Positions 48,196-56,376 of a stretch of 64,000 nucleotides of DNA are shown here, in pieces. The stretch lies in NCBI RefSeq assembly GCF_006494775.1, contig NZ_CP041146.1:5946501-6010500 (forward strand), written 5' to 3'. The DNA comes from Nocardioides humi (GTDB lineage: Bacteria > Actinomycetota > Actinomycetes > Propionibacteriales > Nocardioidaceae). The notes under the pieces were generated by a model. That model worked only from the letters and a program-made list of their open reading frames with translations, made no database searches and was not told the DNA's origin. Position 1 is the first letter of the stretch. Every line of letters starts with the position of its first letter. The position numbers and the translations under genes are program-made.

Positions 48196-49547
48196 CCGAA
48201 TCCGGGAGCATCGCCGACCTGGGACCGCTGAACCGCGCACGGGAGCAGCGGGCCTGGTACTTCACCGACTGGGCGGTCTCGGCCTTCCAGACCACCGTGG
48301 CCGGCGTGCTGTTCGCGCCCTACCTGATCTCGATCGCGGAGAACGCGGTCGGCGAGCACGGGCGGATCCACGTGCTCGGGCTCTCGATCGCGCCGGGCTC
48401 GCTGCCGTCGTACGTCATCACGCTCTCGACGGTGCTCAGCGCGGTGCTCTACCCGCTCATCGGGGCGATGGCCGACCGCACCTCGCGCAAGCCCGACCTG
48501 CTGGCCGGGTTCGCCGGCGTCGGCGCGCTGGCGACCGCGCTGCTGTTCTTCCTCGACGGCGAGAACTGGCTCTACGGCAGCCTGGTCTTCATCGTCGCCA
48601 ACCTCTGCGGCGGCGCGGCGGTCGTGATGGCGGACTCGATCCTGCCCCAGATCTCCACCGAGTCCGAGCGAGATCGGGTGTCCTCGGTCGGCTGGGCCTA
48701 CGGGTACGCCGGCGGCGGGCTGCTGCTCGCGGTCAACTTCGCCATGGTGAGCCTGCACGACTCGCTCGGCATGAGCACCGAGCTCGCCGTCCGGCTGAGC
48801 ATGCTCTCGGCCGGGCTGTGGTGGGCCGCCTGGATGGTCATCCCGTGGCTGCGGATCGAGCGGCGCGCGCCGCTCGACGTCGAGCAGGTCGAGGGCAGCC
48901 TGCTCACCCGGTCGTTCGGGCAGTTGTGGGCCACCCTGAAGGACCTGCGCAACTACCCCGTCGCGCTCTCCTTCCTCGTCGCCTACCTGTTCTTCAACGA
49001 CGGCATCCAGACCGTGATCGCCTCGGCGTCGACCTTCGGGACCAAGGAGCTGGGCTTCGCCGAGGGCACCGTGCTGGGGACCTACCTGCTCGTGCAGTTC
49101 GTCGCCATGTTCGGCGCGGTCGGCTTCGGCCGCGCCGCCCACCGGTACGGCGCCAAGCGGGTCGTGCTCGCCGGCATCGTCGGCTGGATGGCGATCGTCA
49201 CCGTCGCCCTGGTCGTCCCGGCGGACCGGCTCGTCCCCTTCCTGCTCATGGGCGTCGCGATCGGCGTCGTGCTCGGCGGCACCCAGGCGCTGGCCCGGTC
49301 GTACTTCTCGCTGTTCATCCCGCGCGGCAAGGAGGCGGAGTACTTCAGCCTCTACCACGCCATGGACCGCGGCACCTCGTGGTTCGGCACGCTCACCTTC
49401 GGGCTGGTCTACCAGCTCACCGACTCCTACCGTCCGGCCATCTTCGCGCTCATCGCGTTCTTCGTCCTCGGCGGGCTGCTGCTCCTGCGGGTCGACACCG
49501 AGCGTGGCATCCGCGACGCCGGCAACGCCCGGCCGGCGGTGATCTAG
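48192..49547 (+). CDS. MFS transporter, UMF1 type
   Basis: This 451-residue membrane protein has twelve predicted helices. The UMF1 (Atg22-like) signature is seen in RAWYFTDWAVSAFQTTVAGV near residue 20. The loop between helices 2 and 3 reads GAMADRTSRKPDLL, and the second half has LGGTQALARSYFSLFIPRGK. Substrate unknown. It is coupled to the phosphodiesterase gene by an ATGA overlap. Confidence 0.88.
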   Translation: MTESGSIADLGPLNRAREQRAWYFTDWAVSAFQTTVAGVLFAPYLISIAENAVGEHGRIHVLGLSIAPGSLPSYVITLSTVLSAVLYPLIGAMADRTSRKPDLLAGFAGVGALATALLFFLDGENWLYGSLVFIVANLCGGAAVVMADSILPQISTESERDRVSSVGWAYGYAGGGLLLAVNFAMVSLHDSLGMSTELAVRLSMLSAGLWWAAWMVIPWLRIERRAPLDVEQVEGSLLTRSFGQLWATLKDLRNYPVALSFLVAYLFFNDGIQTVIASASTFGTKELGFAEGTVLGTYLLVQFVAMFGAVGFGRAAHRYGAKRVVLAGIVGWMAIVTVALVVPADRLVPFLLMGVAIGVVLGGTQALARSYFSLFIPRGKEAEYFSLYHAMDRGTSWFGTLTFGLVYQLTDSYRPAIFALIAFFVLGGLLLLRVDTERGIRDAGNARPAVI

Positions 49548-49556
49548 GTCCCGATT

Positions 49557-49582
49557 GGAACCTTTTACCGCTGGGTAGCGTT
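49557..49582 (+). promoter_or_regulatory. Sigma-R/SigH-type promoter of rbpA
   Basis: GGAAC (49557-49561) and GTT (49580-49582) are separated by exactly 18 bp, the consensus layout for sigma-R (GGAAT-N18-GTT). rbpA is a known sigma-R target in Streptomyces coelicolor, so thiol-oxidative stress induction is expected here. The rbpA ATG is 38 bases downstream. Confidence 0.78.
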
Positions 49583-49619
49583 GTAGAGATCGAGGACGGA
49601 ACACGGGAGGTGGAGTCTG

Positions 49620-50009
49620 ATGGCTGAGCGCACACTGCGCGGCGCCCGACTGGGGGGCCAGTCCTTCGAGGACGAGCGGGGTATCGAGTTCGCTGCCCGG
49701 CAGCAGGTCGGCTACAAGTGCCCGCAGGGGCACGAGTTCGAGATCACCATGTCGATCGAGGCCGAGGTCCCTGCCGTCTGGGAGTGCCCGCGATGCGGCC
49801 TGGAGGCCGAGTCCACCGCCGGCATCGAGCGCGAGGTGAAGGCCGAGAAGCCGCAGCGCACCCACTGGGACATGCTGCTGGAGCGCCGCTCCGAGAAGGA
49901 GCTCGAGGAGATCCTCACCGAGCGCCTCGAGCTGCTCCGCGGCGGCGAGATCGGGCCGGCGCACCTGCACCGCGCCAACGCCCGGAAGAAGAAGCCCGCG
50001 AAGGCCTGA
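49620..50009 (+). CDS. rbpA: RNA polymerase-binding protein RbpA
   Basis: The 129-residue protein has the RbpA core: a zinc-binding central domain (YKCPQGHEFEITMSIEAEVP, ECPRCGLEAES) and a C-terminal sigma-interaction domain (THWDMLLERRSEKELEEIL). RbpA stabilises the group 1 and 2 sigma-bound open complex and increases rifampicin tolerance. A GGAGGT ribosome-binding site precedes the start. Gene and sigma-R-type promoter together fit the actinobacterial pattern. Confidence 0.96.
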   Translation: MAERTLRGARLGGQSFEDERGIEFAARQQVGYKCPQGHEFEITMSIEAEVPAVWECPRCGLEAESTAGIEREVKAEKPQRTHWDMLLERRSEKELEEILTERLELLRGGEIGPAHLHRANARKKKPAKA

Positions 50010-50020
50010 GCGACCGGGGG

Positions 50021-50491
50021 TCACTCCCCCTCGTCGATCACCTCGCCCCGGACCACGGTCGGTCCGGGGCGAGCGACATTGGTACGGCGCACGACCTGCC
50101 GGCCGGCGTACGCGACGAGGAGGCCGCGGAACAGCGGCCGGGTGACGGGCAGGACCAGCAGGAGGCCGAGCGCGTCACTGAGGAAGCCCGGGCTGATCAG
50201 CAGGACGCCGCCGAGGAGGACCAGGACGCTGTCGGCCAGCTCTCGGCCCGGCACGCGGCCGGTCTCCACCCGCTCGCGCAGCGCCCGCCAGGCCCGGCGT
50301 CCCTCGCGCTTGACCAGCCAGGCGCCGAGCAGGGTGTCGAGGACGAGGAGGAGCACGGTCCACCACGGGCCGATCAGCCGGGCGACCCCGACCAGCACCG
50401 CCAGCTCGAGGACGACCAGCGCGACGACGGCGAGGAGCACCAGCGCGGTGATCCGGCGCGCCCTCCTGCTCCTCCGCGTCGCCGGGCTCAT
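50021..50491 (-). CDS. fxsA: FxsA-family membrane protein
   Basis: The 156-residue protein has the FxsA core (VLELAVLVGVARLIGPWWTV, ISPGFLSDALGLLLVLP) with three or four membrane helices. FxsA affects phage exclusion in E. coli; its actinobacterial role is unknown. ATG at 50491 overlaps the stop of the glycosyltransferase gene (ATGA), so it ends the lnt-dpm-fxsA transcript. Confidence 0.87.
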   Translation of the reverse strand: MSPATRRSRRARRITALVLLAVVALVVLELAVLVGVARLIGPWWTVLLLVLDTLLGAWLVKREGRRAWRALRERVETGRVPGRELADSVLVLLGGVLLISPGFLSDALGLLLVLPVTRPLFRGLLVAYAGRQVVRRTNVARPGPTVVRGEVIDEGE

Positions 50492-51284
50492 CGCGTGGTC
50501 TGCAGCTGTCTGCCCGCCGCGATCCGCCGCCGGCCCTTCATCTGCTCCCAGCGCTCGCGCAGGCCCCACCAGGTGATCCGCTTGAGCGACTCCAGCGCGA
50601 CCTGCCCGCTCATCTTGGACTCGCCGCGGACCCGCTCGACGAACTCGATCGGAACCTCGCGGACGGTCAGCCCGGCGCGCAGCGTGCGGGTGACCAGGTC
50701 GGTCTGGAAGACGTAGCCGGCGGAGCGCACCTCGTCGAGGCGGATCTTCTCCAGCGTGGACCGGCGGAAGAGCCGGAAGCCGGCGGTCGCGTCGCGCACG
50801 GAGATGCCGAGCAGCAGCCGGACGTAGAGGTTGCCCCCCGGGAGAGCAGCTCGCGCTCCAGTGGCCAGTTGACCACGGAGCCGCCGGGGACCCACCGCGA
50901 CCCGATGACCAGGTCGGCGTCCAGCAGGCCGGTGAGCAGCCGCTGGAGCTGCTCGGGCTGGTGGGAGCCGTCGGCGTCCATCTCGCCGATCACGTCGTAC
51001 CCGCGGTCGAGTGCCCAGGCGAAGCCGGCGAGGTACGCCGCGCCGAGGCCGTCCTTGGTCGTGCGGTGGAGCACGTGGACCTGCGGGTCGGTCGCGGCGA
51101 TCCCGTCGGCGATGGCGCCGGTGCCGTCGGGCGAGCCGTCGTCGACGACGAGGACGTCGACATGGGGCTGGGCGGCGCGGACGCGGTCGATGATCCACGC
51201 GATGTTGCCGGCCTCGTTGTAGGTCGGGACGACCATCACCGTGCGGCCCAGCGTGGAGTGCTGCTCAGACAACGGGTGCCTCAC
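50488..51284 (-). CDS. Polyprenol-phosphate mannosyltransferase (DPM-like; frame broken by one missing base)
   Basis: This GT2-family dolichol-phosphate-mannose synthase-like enzyme has VVPTYNEAGNIAWII, the nucleotide-metal pair in VDDGSPDGTG and MDADGSHQPEQL. Its product, polyprenyl-phosphomannose, is used for lipomannan and protein mannosylation in related bacteria. The frame breaks at a C run (50834-50839, + strand) one base short; restored, it reads LLSRGGNLYVRLLLGISVRD. GTG 51284 is the chosen start, TTG 51272 is possible. In M. tuberculosis this domain is fused to Lnt; here the two are adjacent genes. Confidence 0.85.
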
Positions 51285-52833
51285 TCGGGGTCGGGGACGG
51301 CGCAGGCGGCTCCACGGCGGGGACATCCTGCGCAGGGCCATCGAACTCTCGTCCTCGACGGTACGTGACGGCACCTGACACGAGAGCGGCGAGCGTCAGG
51401 AGGGTGAACAACCGTGACGGCCACGGCCCCAGGCGCATGGCGGGCGTCAGCGCGGTGCTGAGCCCGACCTCCTCGACGAGCACGGCGGTGGTCCGCGGCT
51501 GGGCGGACGCCACGACGGTGCCGTCGGAGGCGATCACACCGGTCTGTCCGTTCGTGGACGCCACCGCGAGCCAGCGGCCGGCCTCGATCGCGCGCAGCCG
51601 GGTGATCGCGAACTGCTGCTCGATCTGGTGGGTGAAGATGAAGCTGGCGTTGCTGGTCTGCACGGTCAGCAGCTCGGCGCCGTCGCGGACCTGCGGAGGC
51701 ATCACGTCGTCGTAGGCCACGTCGAAGCAGATGGCGTCGCCGACCCGGACCCCGGCGACGCGCAGCGGCTGGGTGCGGGTGCCGCTCTTCATGTCGCGGC
51801 TGATGAGGGCGAGCTGGCCGAACTTGGGGTCCCAGATGTCGCGGAACGGGATGTACTCGCCGTACGGCACCGGGTGGTGCTTGGTGTAGCGGTCCCCCGG
51901 CCCGGTGACCGGGTCCCACACCACGCCCTGGTTGAGGACGTGGTCGGGCCCGTCGTCGACGATCCCCCCGACCACCACCGGCACCTGCACCGCGGCCACG
52001 GCCTCGCGGATGCCGGCGTTGACCGCGCCGCGCTCGAACGGGTCGACGGCGGTGGAGTTCTCCGGCCACAGCACGAAGTCCGGCCGCGGCGCCCGCCCCG
52101 CGGCCACGTCCGCGGCCAGCCCGACGGTCGCGTCCACGTGGTTGCGGGTCACGCCCCGGTGGTCCCAGAGGATGTCGTTGCCCGGCCCGGGGACGTCGCC
52201 CTGCACGACCGCCACCGTCGTGGTGCCGGACTCCGCGACGTCGTAGGGGACGACGGCGGGGGTCACCAGCGCCGCCAGCACCCCGACGGCGACCGCCGCC
52301 CACACCCGCCGCCGCTCGCGGGTGAGCAGCGCCTCGGCGAGCCGGGCCAGGCAGAAGCCGGCGAGCGCGAGCAGGAAGGAGAGGCCGGTCATGCCGGCGT
52401 ACGCGACCGCGGGGGCGGCGGGCGTGTCGATCGCGGCGAACGCGAGCCGGCCCCACGGCATGCCGCTGAACGGCCAGCCGCTGCGGACCGTCTCCATCGT
52501 GGTCCATGCCGCGGCCAGCCACAGCGGCCAGGCGGGCAGCCGGCGCAGCAGCGGCACGGCCAGCCCGAGCAGGCCGTAGAAGAGCGCCTCCACGCTCGCC
52601 AGCGCCAGCCACGCGTCGGGGCCGATCGAGGCGCGCATCCAGGAGATGTGGCTGAAGTAGAAGACGATCCCGAAGACCAGGCCCACCAGCCCCGCCCGGC
52701 GTACGGCGAGGTCGCGGGTGGCGAGCGCGTAGCACGCGACCCCGAAGGGCAGCAGCCACGCGATCGCCACGGGCTCGAAGGACGCGGTGAGCAGCGCGCC
52801 GCCGACGGCTGCGAGGAGGAGGCGCTGCACCAC
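51265..52833 (-). CDS. lnt: Apolipoprotein N-acyltransferase
   Basis: Lnt adds the third acyl chain to lipoproteins. The 522-residue protein has an N-terminal half with several membrane helices and a C-terminal nitrilase domain. The nitrilase triad is in LWPENST (Glu), a lysine near PGDRYTKHHPVPYGEYIPFR, and Cys in GDAICFDVAYDD. It starts with GTG. The end overlaps the mannosyltransferase start, matching the two-domain Ppm1 arrangement in mycobacteria. Confidence 0.93.
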   Translation of the reverse strand: MVQRLLLAAVGGALLTASFEPVAIAWLLPFGVACYALATRDLAVRRAGLVGLVFGIVFYFSHISWMRASIGPDAWLALASVEALFYGLLGLAVPLLRRLPAWPLWLAAAWTTMETVRSGWPFSGMPWGRLAFAAIDTPAAPAVAYAGMTGLSFLLALAGFCLARLAEALLTRERRRVWAAVAVGVLAALVTPAVVPYDVAESGTTTVAVVQGDVPGPGNDILWDHRGVTRNHVDATVGLAADVAAGRAPRPDFVLWPENSTAVDPFERGAVNAGIREAVAAVQVPVVVGGIVDDGPDHVLNQGVVWDPVTGPGDRYTKHHPVPYGEYIPFRDIWDPKFGQLALISRDMKSGTRTQPLRVAGVRVGDAICFDVAYDDVMPPQVRDGAELLTVQTSNASFIFTHQIEQQFAITRLRAIEAGRWLAVASTNGQTGVIASDGTVVASAQPRTTAVLVEEVGLSTALTPAMRLGPWPSRLFTLLTLAALVSGAVTYRRGREFDGPAQDVPAVEPPAPSPTPSEAPVV

Positions 52834-53093
52834 GGCCCGAGCCTAGTCGCGGGATGTCCACCCACGACGGACCGGGGTCGCGCCGCCCGACCACGATCGA
52901 GGAAACGGCGGGAACGCCGCACAAGGAGGCGCAGGGAGCGAGGAACGAGCGACCGGAGACGACGAGGGCGGCGCTTTCCGCCGTGCCGTCGTCTGGCCGC
53001 CAACGGACCTCGCACCACGCCTACGTCGACTGCGTGCGCGGCAGCGCGGCGGAGCGAAGCGACCACGTGCTCGCGCCATCAACTCAGGCACGA

Positions 53094-53177
53094 AAGGGTC
53101 CGGGGTGCCTTCGGACCATCCCGGCTCCCGACTGGCTGCCGACGCACGCGACGTTGTCTAGGGGACCCCGGACCCTT
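53094..53177. repeat. Long-loop inverted repeat, 13-bp perfect arms
   Basis: AAGGGTCCGGGGT and ACCCCGGACCCTT are 58 bases apart. The loop itself contains short internal stems. It lies about 260 bp upstream of the lnt GTG. A stable RNA hairpin or cruciform is possible. Confidence 0.55.
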
Positions 53178-53342
53178 CCGGCTCGCTCTCGAGGAGCGAA
53201 CCGACCTCCGCGAACCGTGCTCGTACGGAGCTGGTGCTACTCCGCCGACATACGGCCACTCGGACGTCGGTCCGCCGGCCACGACCTGCACGAGCGAACG
53301 TCTCCGTACTTTGGTAACCCTCATCGGTCCTGTCAACCGTCC

Positions 53343-53396
53343 CCTGACCTGCGCAGACACGTGTTCCCGCAGGTCAGGACGGCCCGTCGGCGGGCC
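53343..53396. terminator. Tandem hairpins downstream of the Lrp gene
   Basis: Two perfect hairpins follow each other, CCTGACCTGC/GCAGGTCAGG (53343-53378) and GGCCCG-TCGG-CGGGCC (53381-53396), close to an A/T-rich CCAGGAAAAATCTGG. They probably end the minus-strand Lrp transcript, which stops at 53482. Confidence 0.5.
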
Positions 53397-53481
53397 AAGA
53401 AACCAGGAAAAATCTGGTCCTCACCGGCGTGTCGCGCGACGACGCGCCGAGAGAGTGCGTCGCGTGGGCGGTGCGGCGGCG

Positions 53482-53946
53482 TCAGTGGCCGACGGGACGG
53501 CTCTCGTAGTAGGTCGAGAGCACGATGGTGGTCCGGGTCGACACATTGGCCGCGGAGCGGATCCGGCCGAGCAGCAGCTCGAGCTCGGCGGGAGTGGTGG
53601 TGCGGACCTTGAGGAGGTAGGACTCCTCCCCCGCGACGGACCAGCACGACTCGATCTCGGGGATCCCCACCAGCCGGTCGGGGCAGTCGTCGGGCTGGGA
53701 GGGGTCGATCGGGCGGATCGCGATGAACGCCGTCAGCGGGACGCCGATCTCGGCGTAGTTGACGGTCGCGCCGTAGCCGAGGATCAGGCCGCGCTGCTCG
53801 AGGCGCTTGACCCGCTGGTGCACCGCCGAGGTCGACAGTCCCGTGGCCCGCCCGAGGTCGGTGTAGGACATCCGTCCGTCCTTGGCCAGGAGCTCCAGGA
53901 TCTGCCGGTCGGTGGCCTCGACCGCTGGATTGCTGCTCTGACTCAC
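53482..53946 (-). CDS. Lrp/AsnC-family transcriptional regulator
   Basis: The 154-residue protein has the Lrp helix-turn-helix (ILELLAKDGRMSYTDLGRAT, STSAVHQRVKRLEQRGLI) and a C-terminal RAM effector domain (CWSVAGEESYLLKVRTTTPA). It may sense an amino acid. It diverges from the exonuclease gene at 53974 with a 27-bp gap, so it may autoregulate and act on that region. Target unknown. Confidence 0.9.
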   Translation of the reverse strand: MSQSSNPAVEATDRQILELLAKDGRMSYTDLGRATGLSTSAVHQRVKRLEQRGLILGYGATVNYAEIGVPLTAFIAIRPIDPSQPDDCPDRLVGIPEIESCWSVAGEESYLLKVRTTTPAELELLLGRIRSAANVSTRTTIVLSTYYESRPVGH

Positions 53947-53973
53947 GGGCTCACCCTAATAGGCTGCGCCGTG

Positions 53974-54903
53974 ATGACTGAGCGCCTTCTACTCCTCGAT
54001 ACGGCCAGCCTGTACTTCCGGGCGTACTTCGGCTCGCCGGAGATCCTCGCACCCGACGGCACCAACGTGAACGCGGTGCGCGGGCTGCTCGGCTACATCT
54101 CCCAGCTGACCGAGCAGTACCGGCCGACCCACCTGGCCTGCTGCTGGGACGACGACTGGCGACCGCAGTGGCGCGTCGACCTGATCCCGACCTACAAGGC
54201 GCACCGCGTGGTCGAGGAGGTCGCGGGCGCCCCCGACGTCGAGGAGGTGCCGGACCCGCTCGAGGCGCAGGTGCCGGTCATCCGCGACGTCCTGGCCGCC
54301 TTCGGCATCGCCGTGGTCGGCGCGCCGGGCTACGAGGCCGACGACGTCATCGGCACCCTCGCCACCGGCGCGGGCATGCCGGTCGACGTCGTCACCGGGG
54401 ACCGCGACCTGTTCCAGCTGGTCGACGACGCGGCCCAGGTCCGGATCCTGTACGTCGGCCGCGGCGTCGGCCGCCACGAGCGGGTCGACGAGGCCTGGGT
54501 CCTCGACAAGTACGGCGTGCGCGCCGACCAGTACGCCGACTTCGCCACCCTGCGCGGCGACGCCTCCGACGGCCTGCCCGGCGTCAAGGGCGTCGGGGAG
54601 AAGACGGCCGCCAGCATGCTGCAGAAGTACGACGACCTCCCCGGCGTCCTCGCCGCGGTCGCGGACCCGGCCAGCGACCTGGGCCCGGGCCCGCGGGTGC
54701 GGATCCGCGAGGCCGCCGACTACCTCGCGGTCGCCCCGCAGGTCGTCGCGGTCGCCCGCGACCTCGACCTCCCCCGCGACCACCTCGCCCTGCCCGGCGC
54801 TCCTGCCGACCCCGACGAGCTCGGCGTCCTGGTGGAGCGGTGGTCGCTCACGAGCCCGGTCGAGCGGCTCACCAGGGTGCTGGCCGGCGGCGCGGCCATG
54901 TAA
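53974..54903 (+). CDS. 5'-3' exonuclease (PolI N-terminal domain-like)
   Basis: The 309-residue flap-endonuclease-type protein has ERLLLLDTASLYFRAYF at the start, ACCWDDDWRPQWR, YEADDVIGTLATGAGM and VTGDRDLFQLVDD for metal binding, then LRGDASDGLPGVKGVGEKTA (helix-hairpin-helix). It is a stand-alone version of the DNA polymerase I exonuclease domain and trims flaps or RNA primers. The ATG at 53974 was chosen over GTG 53971. The open frame far upstream is a shadow. Confidence 0.92.
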   Translation: MTERLLLLDTASLYFRAYFGSPEILAPDGTNVNAVRGLLGYISQLTEQYRPTHLACCWDDDWRPQWRVDLIPTYKAHRVVEEVAGAPDVEEVPDPLEAQVPVIRDVLAAFGIAVVGAPGYEADDVIGTLATGAGMPVDVVTGDRDLFQLVDDAAQVRILYVGRGVGRHERVDEAWVLDKYGVRADQYADFATLRGDASDGLPGVKGVGEKTAASMLQKYDDLPGVLAAVADPASDLGPGPRVRIREAADYLAVAPQVVAVARDLDLPRDHLALPGAPADPDELGVLVERWSLTSPVERLTRVLAGGAAM

Positions 54904-54938
54904 CACCGATTTCATTCCACTTGGTACTAGTTGGAAAT
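54900..54938 (+). promoter_or_regulatory. Possible GlnR-type site upstream of the urea operon
   Basis: Half-site-like elements GTAAC (54900-54904), GGTAC (54923-54927) and GAAAT (54934-54938) recur at roughly the spacing of GlnR boxes (GTnAC-N6-GAAAC), inside an imperfect palindrome (GATTTC to GAAATC). Nitrogen control would fit the genes downstream, but the match is partial and it lies about 105 bp before the urtA start. Confidence 0.3.
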
Positions 54939-55042
54939 CAGCCCTTCCTAGGTTCATCGCCACCGGGGCCCGACGCCGCGCCCCCTGGCCCCGAGCCTGC
55001 GGTCCCGAGCCGCAGGCCGATGACCGAGAGGGTTGTCCCACT

Positions 55043-56287
55043 GTGTTCCCATCCCGCGCCCGCCTTGTGACGGGCACCGTCCTCGCACTCACCGCGACGC
55101 TGGGCCTCAGCGCCTGCGGTGGATCCAAGTCCGGAGAGAGCAGTGCGGCCGAGAGCTGCGTCGACACCTCCGGCGACACCGTCAAGCTGGGGTTCCTCAA
55201 CTCCACCTCGGGTGCGATGGCGATCAGCGAGCAGACCGTCCGCGACTCCCTCGCCCTGGCCGCGGAGGAGATCAACGCCTCGGGCGGCATCCTCGGCAAG
55301 CAGATCGAGCCGGTCGTCGAGGACGGCGCCAGCGATCCCGCGACCTTCGCCGAGAAGATCGAGAAGCTGCTGACCGGCGACTGCGTGGCCGCGGTCTTCG
55401 GCGGCTGGACGTCGGCGTCCCGCAAGGCGATGCTGCCGGTCGTCGAGGCCGACAACGGGCTGCTCTTCTACCCGGTCCAGTACGAGGGCCTGGAGGCCTC
55501 GAAGAACATCTACTACACCGGCGCGACCACCAACCAGCAGATCATCCCGGCGATGGACTTCTTGAAGTCGCAGGGCGTCAAGACCCTGTTCCTCGCCGGC
55601 TCCGACTACGTCTTCCCGCGCACGGCCAACAAGATCATCAAGCAGTACGCCGCCGACCTGGGCATCGAGATCGTCGGCGAGGAGTACGTCCCGCTGGACG
55701 ACGACGACTGGACCACCCAGGTCGCCAAGATCGTCGCGGCCAAGCCGGACTTCGTGTTCAACACCATCAACGGCTCGTCCAACGTCGGCTTCATCAAGGC
55801 CTACTACGAGCAGGGCCTGAGCCCGGCCGTCTCGCCGATCATCTCGGTGTCGATCGCCGAGGAGGAGGCGCCGGCGATGGGCAAGGACGTCACCGGCCAG
55901 TACGCCGCCTGGAACTACTTCCAGTCGGTCGACAGCCCCGCCAACGCGACGTTCATCAAGGCGTTCCAGGACAAGTACGGCAAGAAGCGGCCGACCTCCG
56001 ACCCGATGGAGGCCGCCTACACCTCGCTGTACCTCTACAAGAGCCTCGTCGAGAAGGCCGACTCCTTCGACGTCGACAAGATCAACGCGGCCGCCGACGG
56101 CGTCTCCTTCGACGCCCCGGAGGGCACGGTCACCATCGACGGCGAGAACCACCACATCGCCAAGACCGGCCTGATCGGCCGGATCAACGCCGACAACCAG
56201 TTCGACGTGGTCTGGTCCTCCGACGGCCCGATCGAGCCGGACCCGTTCCTGAAGGGCTACGACTGGTGGGACCCGAGCAAGGAGTGA
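55043..56287 (+). CDS. urtA: Urea ABC transporter substrate-binding protein
   Basis: This 414-residue lipoprotein has a signal ending LGLSAC, lipidated Cys25, followed by a type I periplasmic-binding fold (KLGFLNSTSGAMAISEQTVR, FGGWTSASRKAMLPVVE, YEGLEASKNIYYTGA), the urea/short-chain amide subgroup. It catches urea outside the cell for UrtBC. GTG start. It heads urtABCDE-ureABCFGD and is set off from urtB by a strong hairpin, so it can be made in excess. Confidence 0.95.
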   Translation: MFPSRARLVTGTVLALTATLGLSACGGSKSGESSAAESCVDTSGDTVKLGFLNSTSGAMAISEQTVRDSLALAAEEINASGGILGKQIEPVVEDGASDPATFAEKIEKLLTGDCVAAVFGGWTSASRKAMLPVVEADNGLLFYPVQYEGLEASKNIYYTGATTNQQIIPAMDFLKSQGVKTLFLAGSDYVFPRTANKIIKQYAADLGIEIVGEEYVPLDDDDWTTQVAKIVAAKPDFVFNTINGSSNVGFIKAYYEQGLSPAVSPIISVSIAEEEAPAMGKDVTGQYAAWNYFQSVDSPANATFIKAFQDKYGKKRPTSDPMEAAYTSLYLYKSLVEKADSFDVDKINAAADGVSFDAPEGTVTIDGENHHIAKTGLIGRINADNQFDVVWSSDGPIEPDPFLKGYDWWDPSKE

Positions 56288-56322
56288 GCTGAGCCGGCCC
56301 CGCCCGATCCCAGCCCACCCGT

Positions 56323-56357
56323 CCCGGGGTGCCGCGGCCACGCCGCGGCACCCCGGG
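56323..56357 (+). terminator. Intercistronic hairpin between urtA and urtB
   Basis: CCCGGGGTGCCGCGGC and GCCGCGGCACCCCGGG are perfect 16-bp arms with a 3-nt loop and no T-run. It is likely to stabilise the urtA mRNA end or attenuate read-through, as is common between binding-protein and permease genes. The urtB ribosome-binding site follows at 56363. Confidence 0.8.
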
Positions 56358-56376
56358 CAGTCAGGAGATCCGAGTC

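Larger units (their letters stand above)
52834..53481. other. 650-bp intergenic region with several strong hairpins, no gene recognised
   Basis: This lies upstream of lnt and downstream of the Lrp gene, both on the minus strand. Inverted repeats are dense: 13-bp perfect arms at 53094-53106 and 53165-53177 (AAGGGTCCGGGGT), CCTGACCTGC/GCAGGTCAGG at 53343-53378, and GGCCCG/CGGGCC at 53381-53396. ORFs in it lack gene-like codon use or domains. A minus-strand TTGACA near 53336 could start a small transcript. A structured RNA or terminator cluster is possible. Confidence 0.5.

Noticed and set aside
53050..53100. Fourth copy of the palindromic element family
   Set aside because: Only a CTTCGCTCCGCCGC-like string is shared on the minus strand; the other core blocks are missing, so the match may be chance in GC-rich DNA.
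53079..53360. 93-codon minus-strand ORF
   Set aside because: No gene-like codon use, no ribosome-binding site, and it spans strong inverted repeats.
51628..53970. Long frame leading into the 5'-3' exonuclease
   Set aside because: Antisense to lnt and through the hairpin-rich gap; the real gene starts at ATG 53974.
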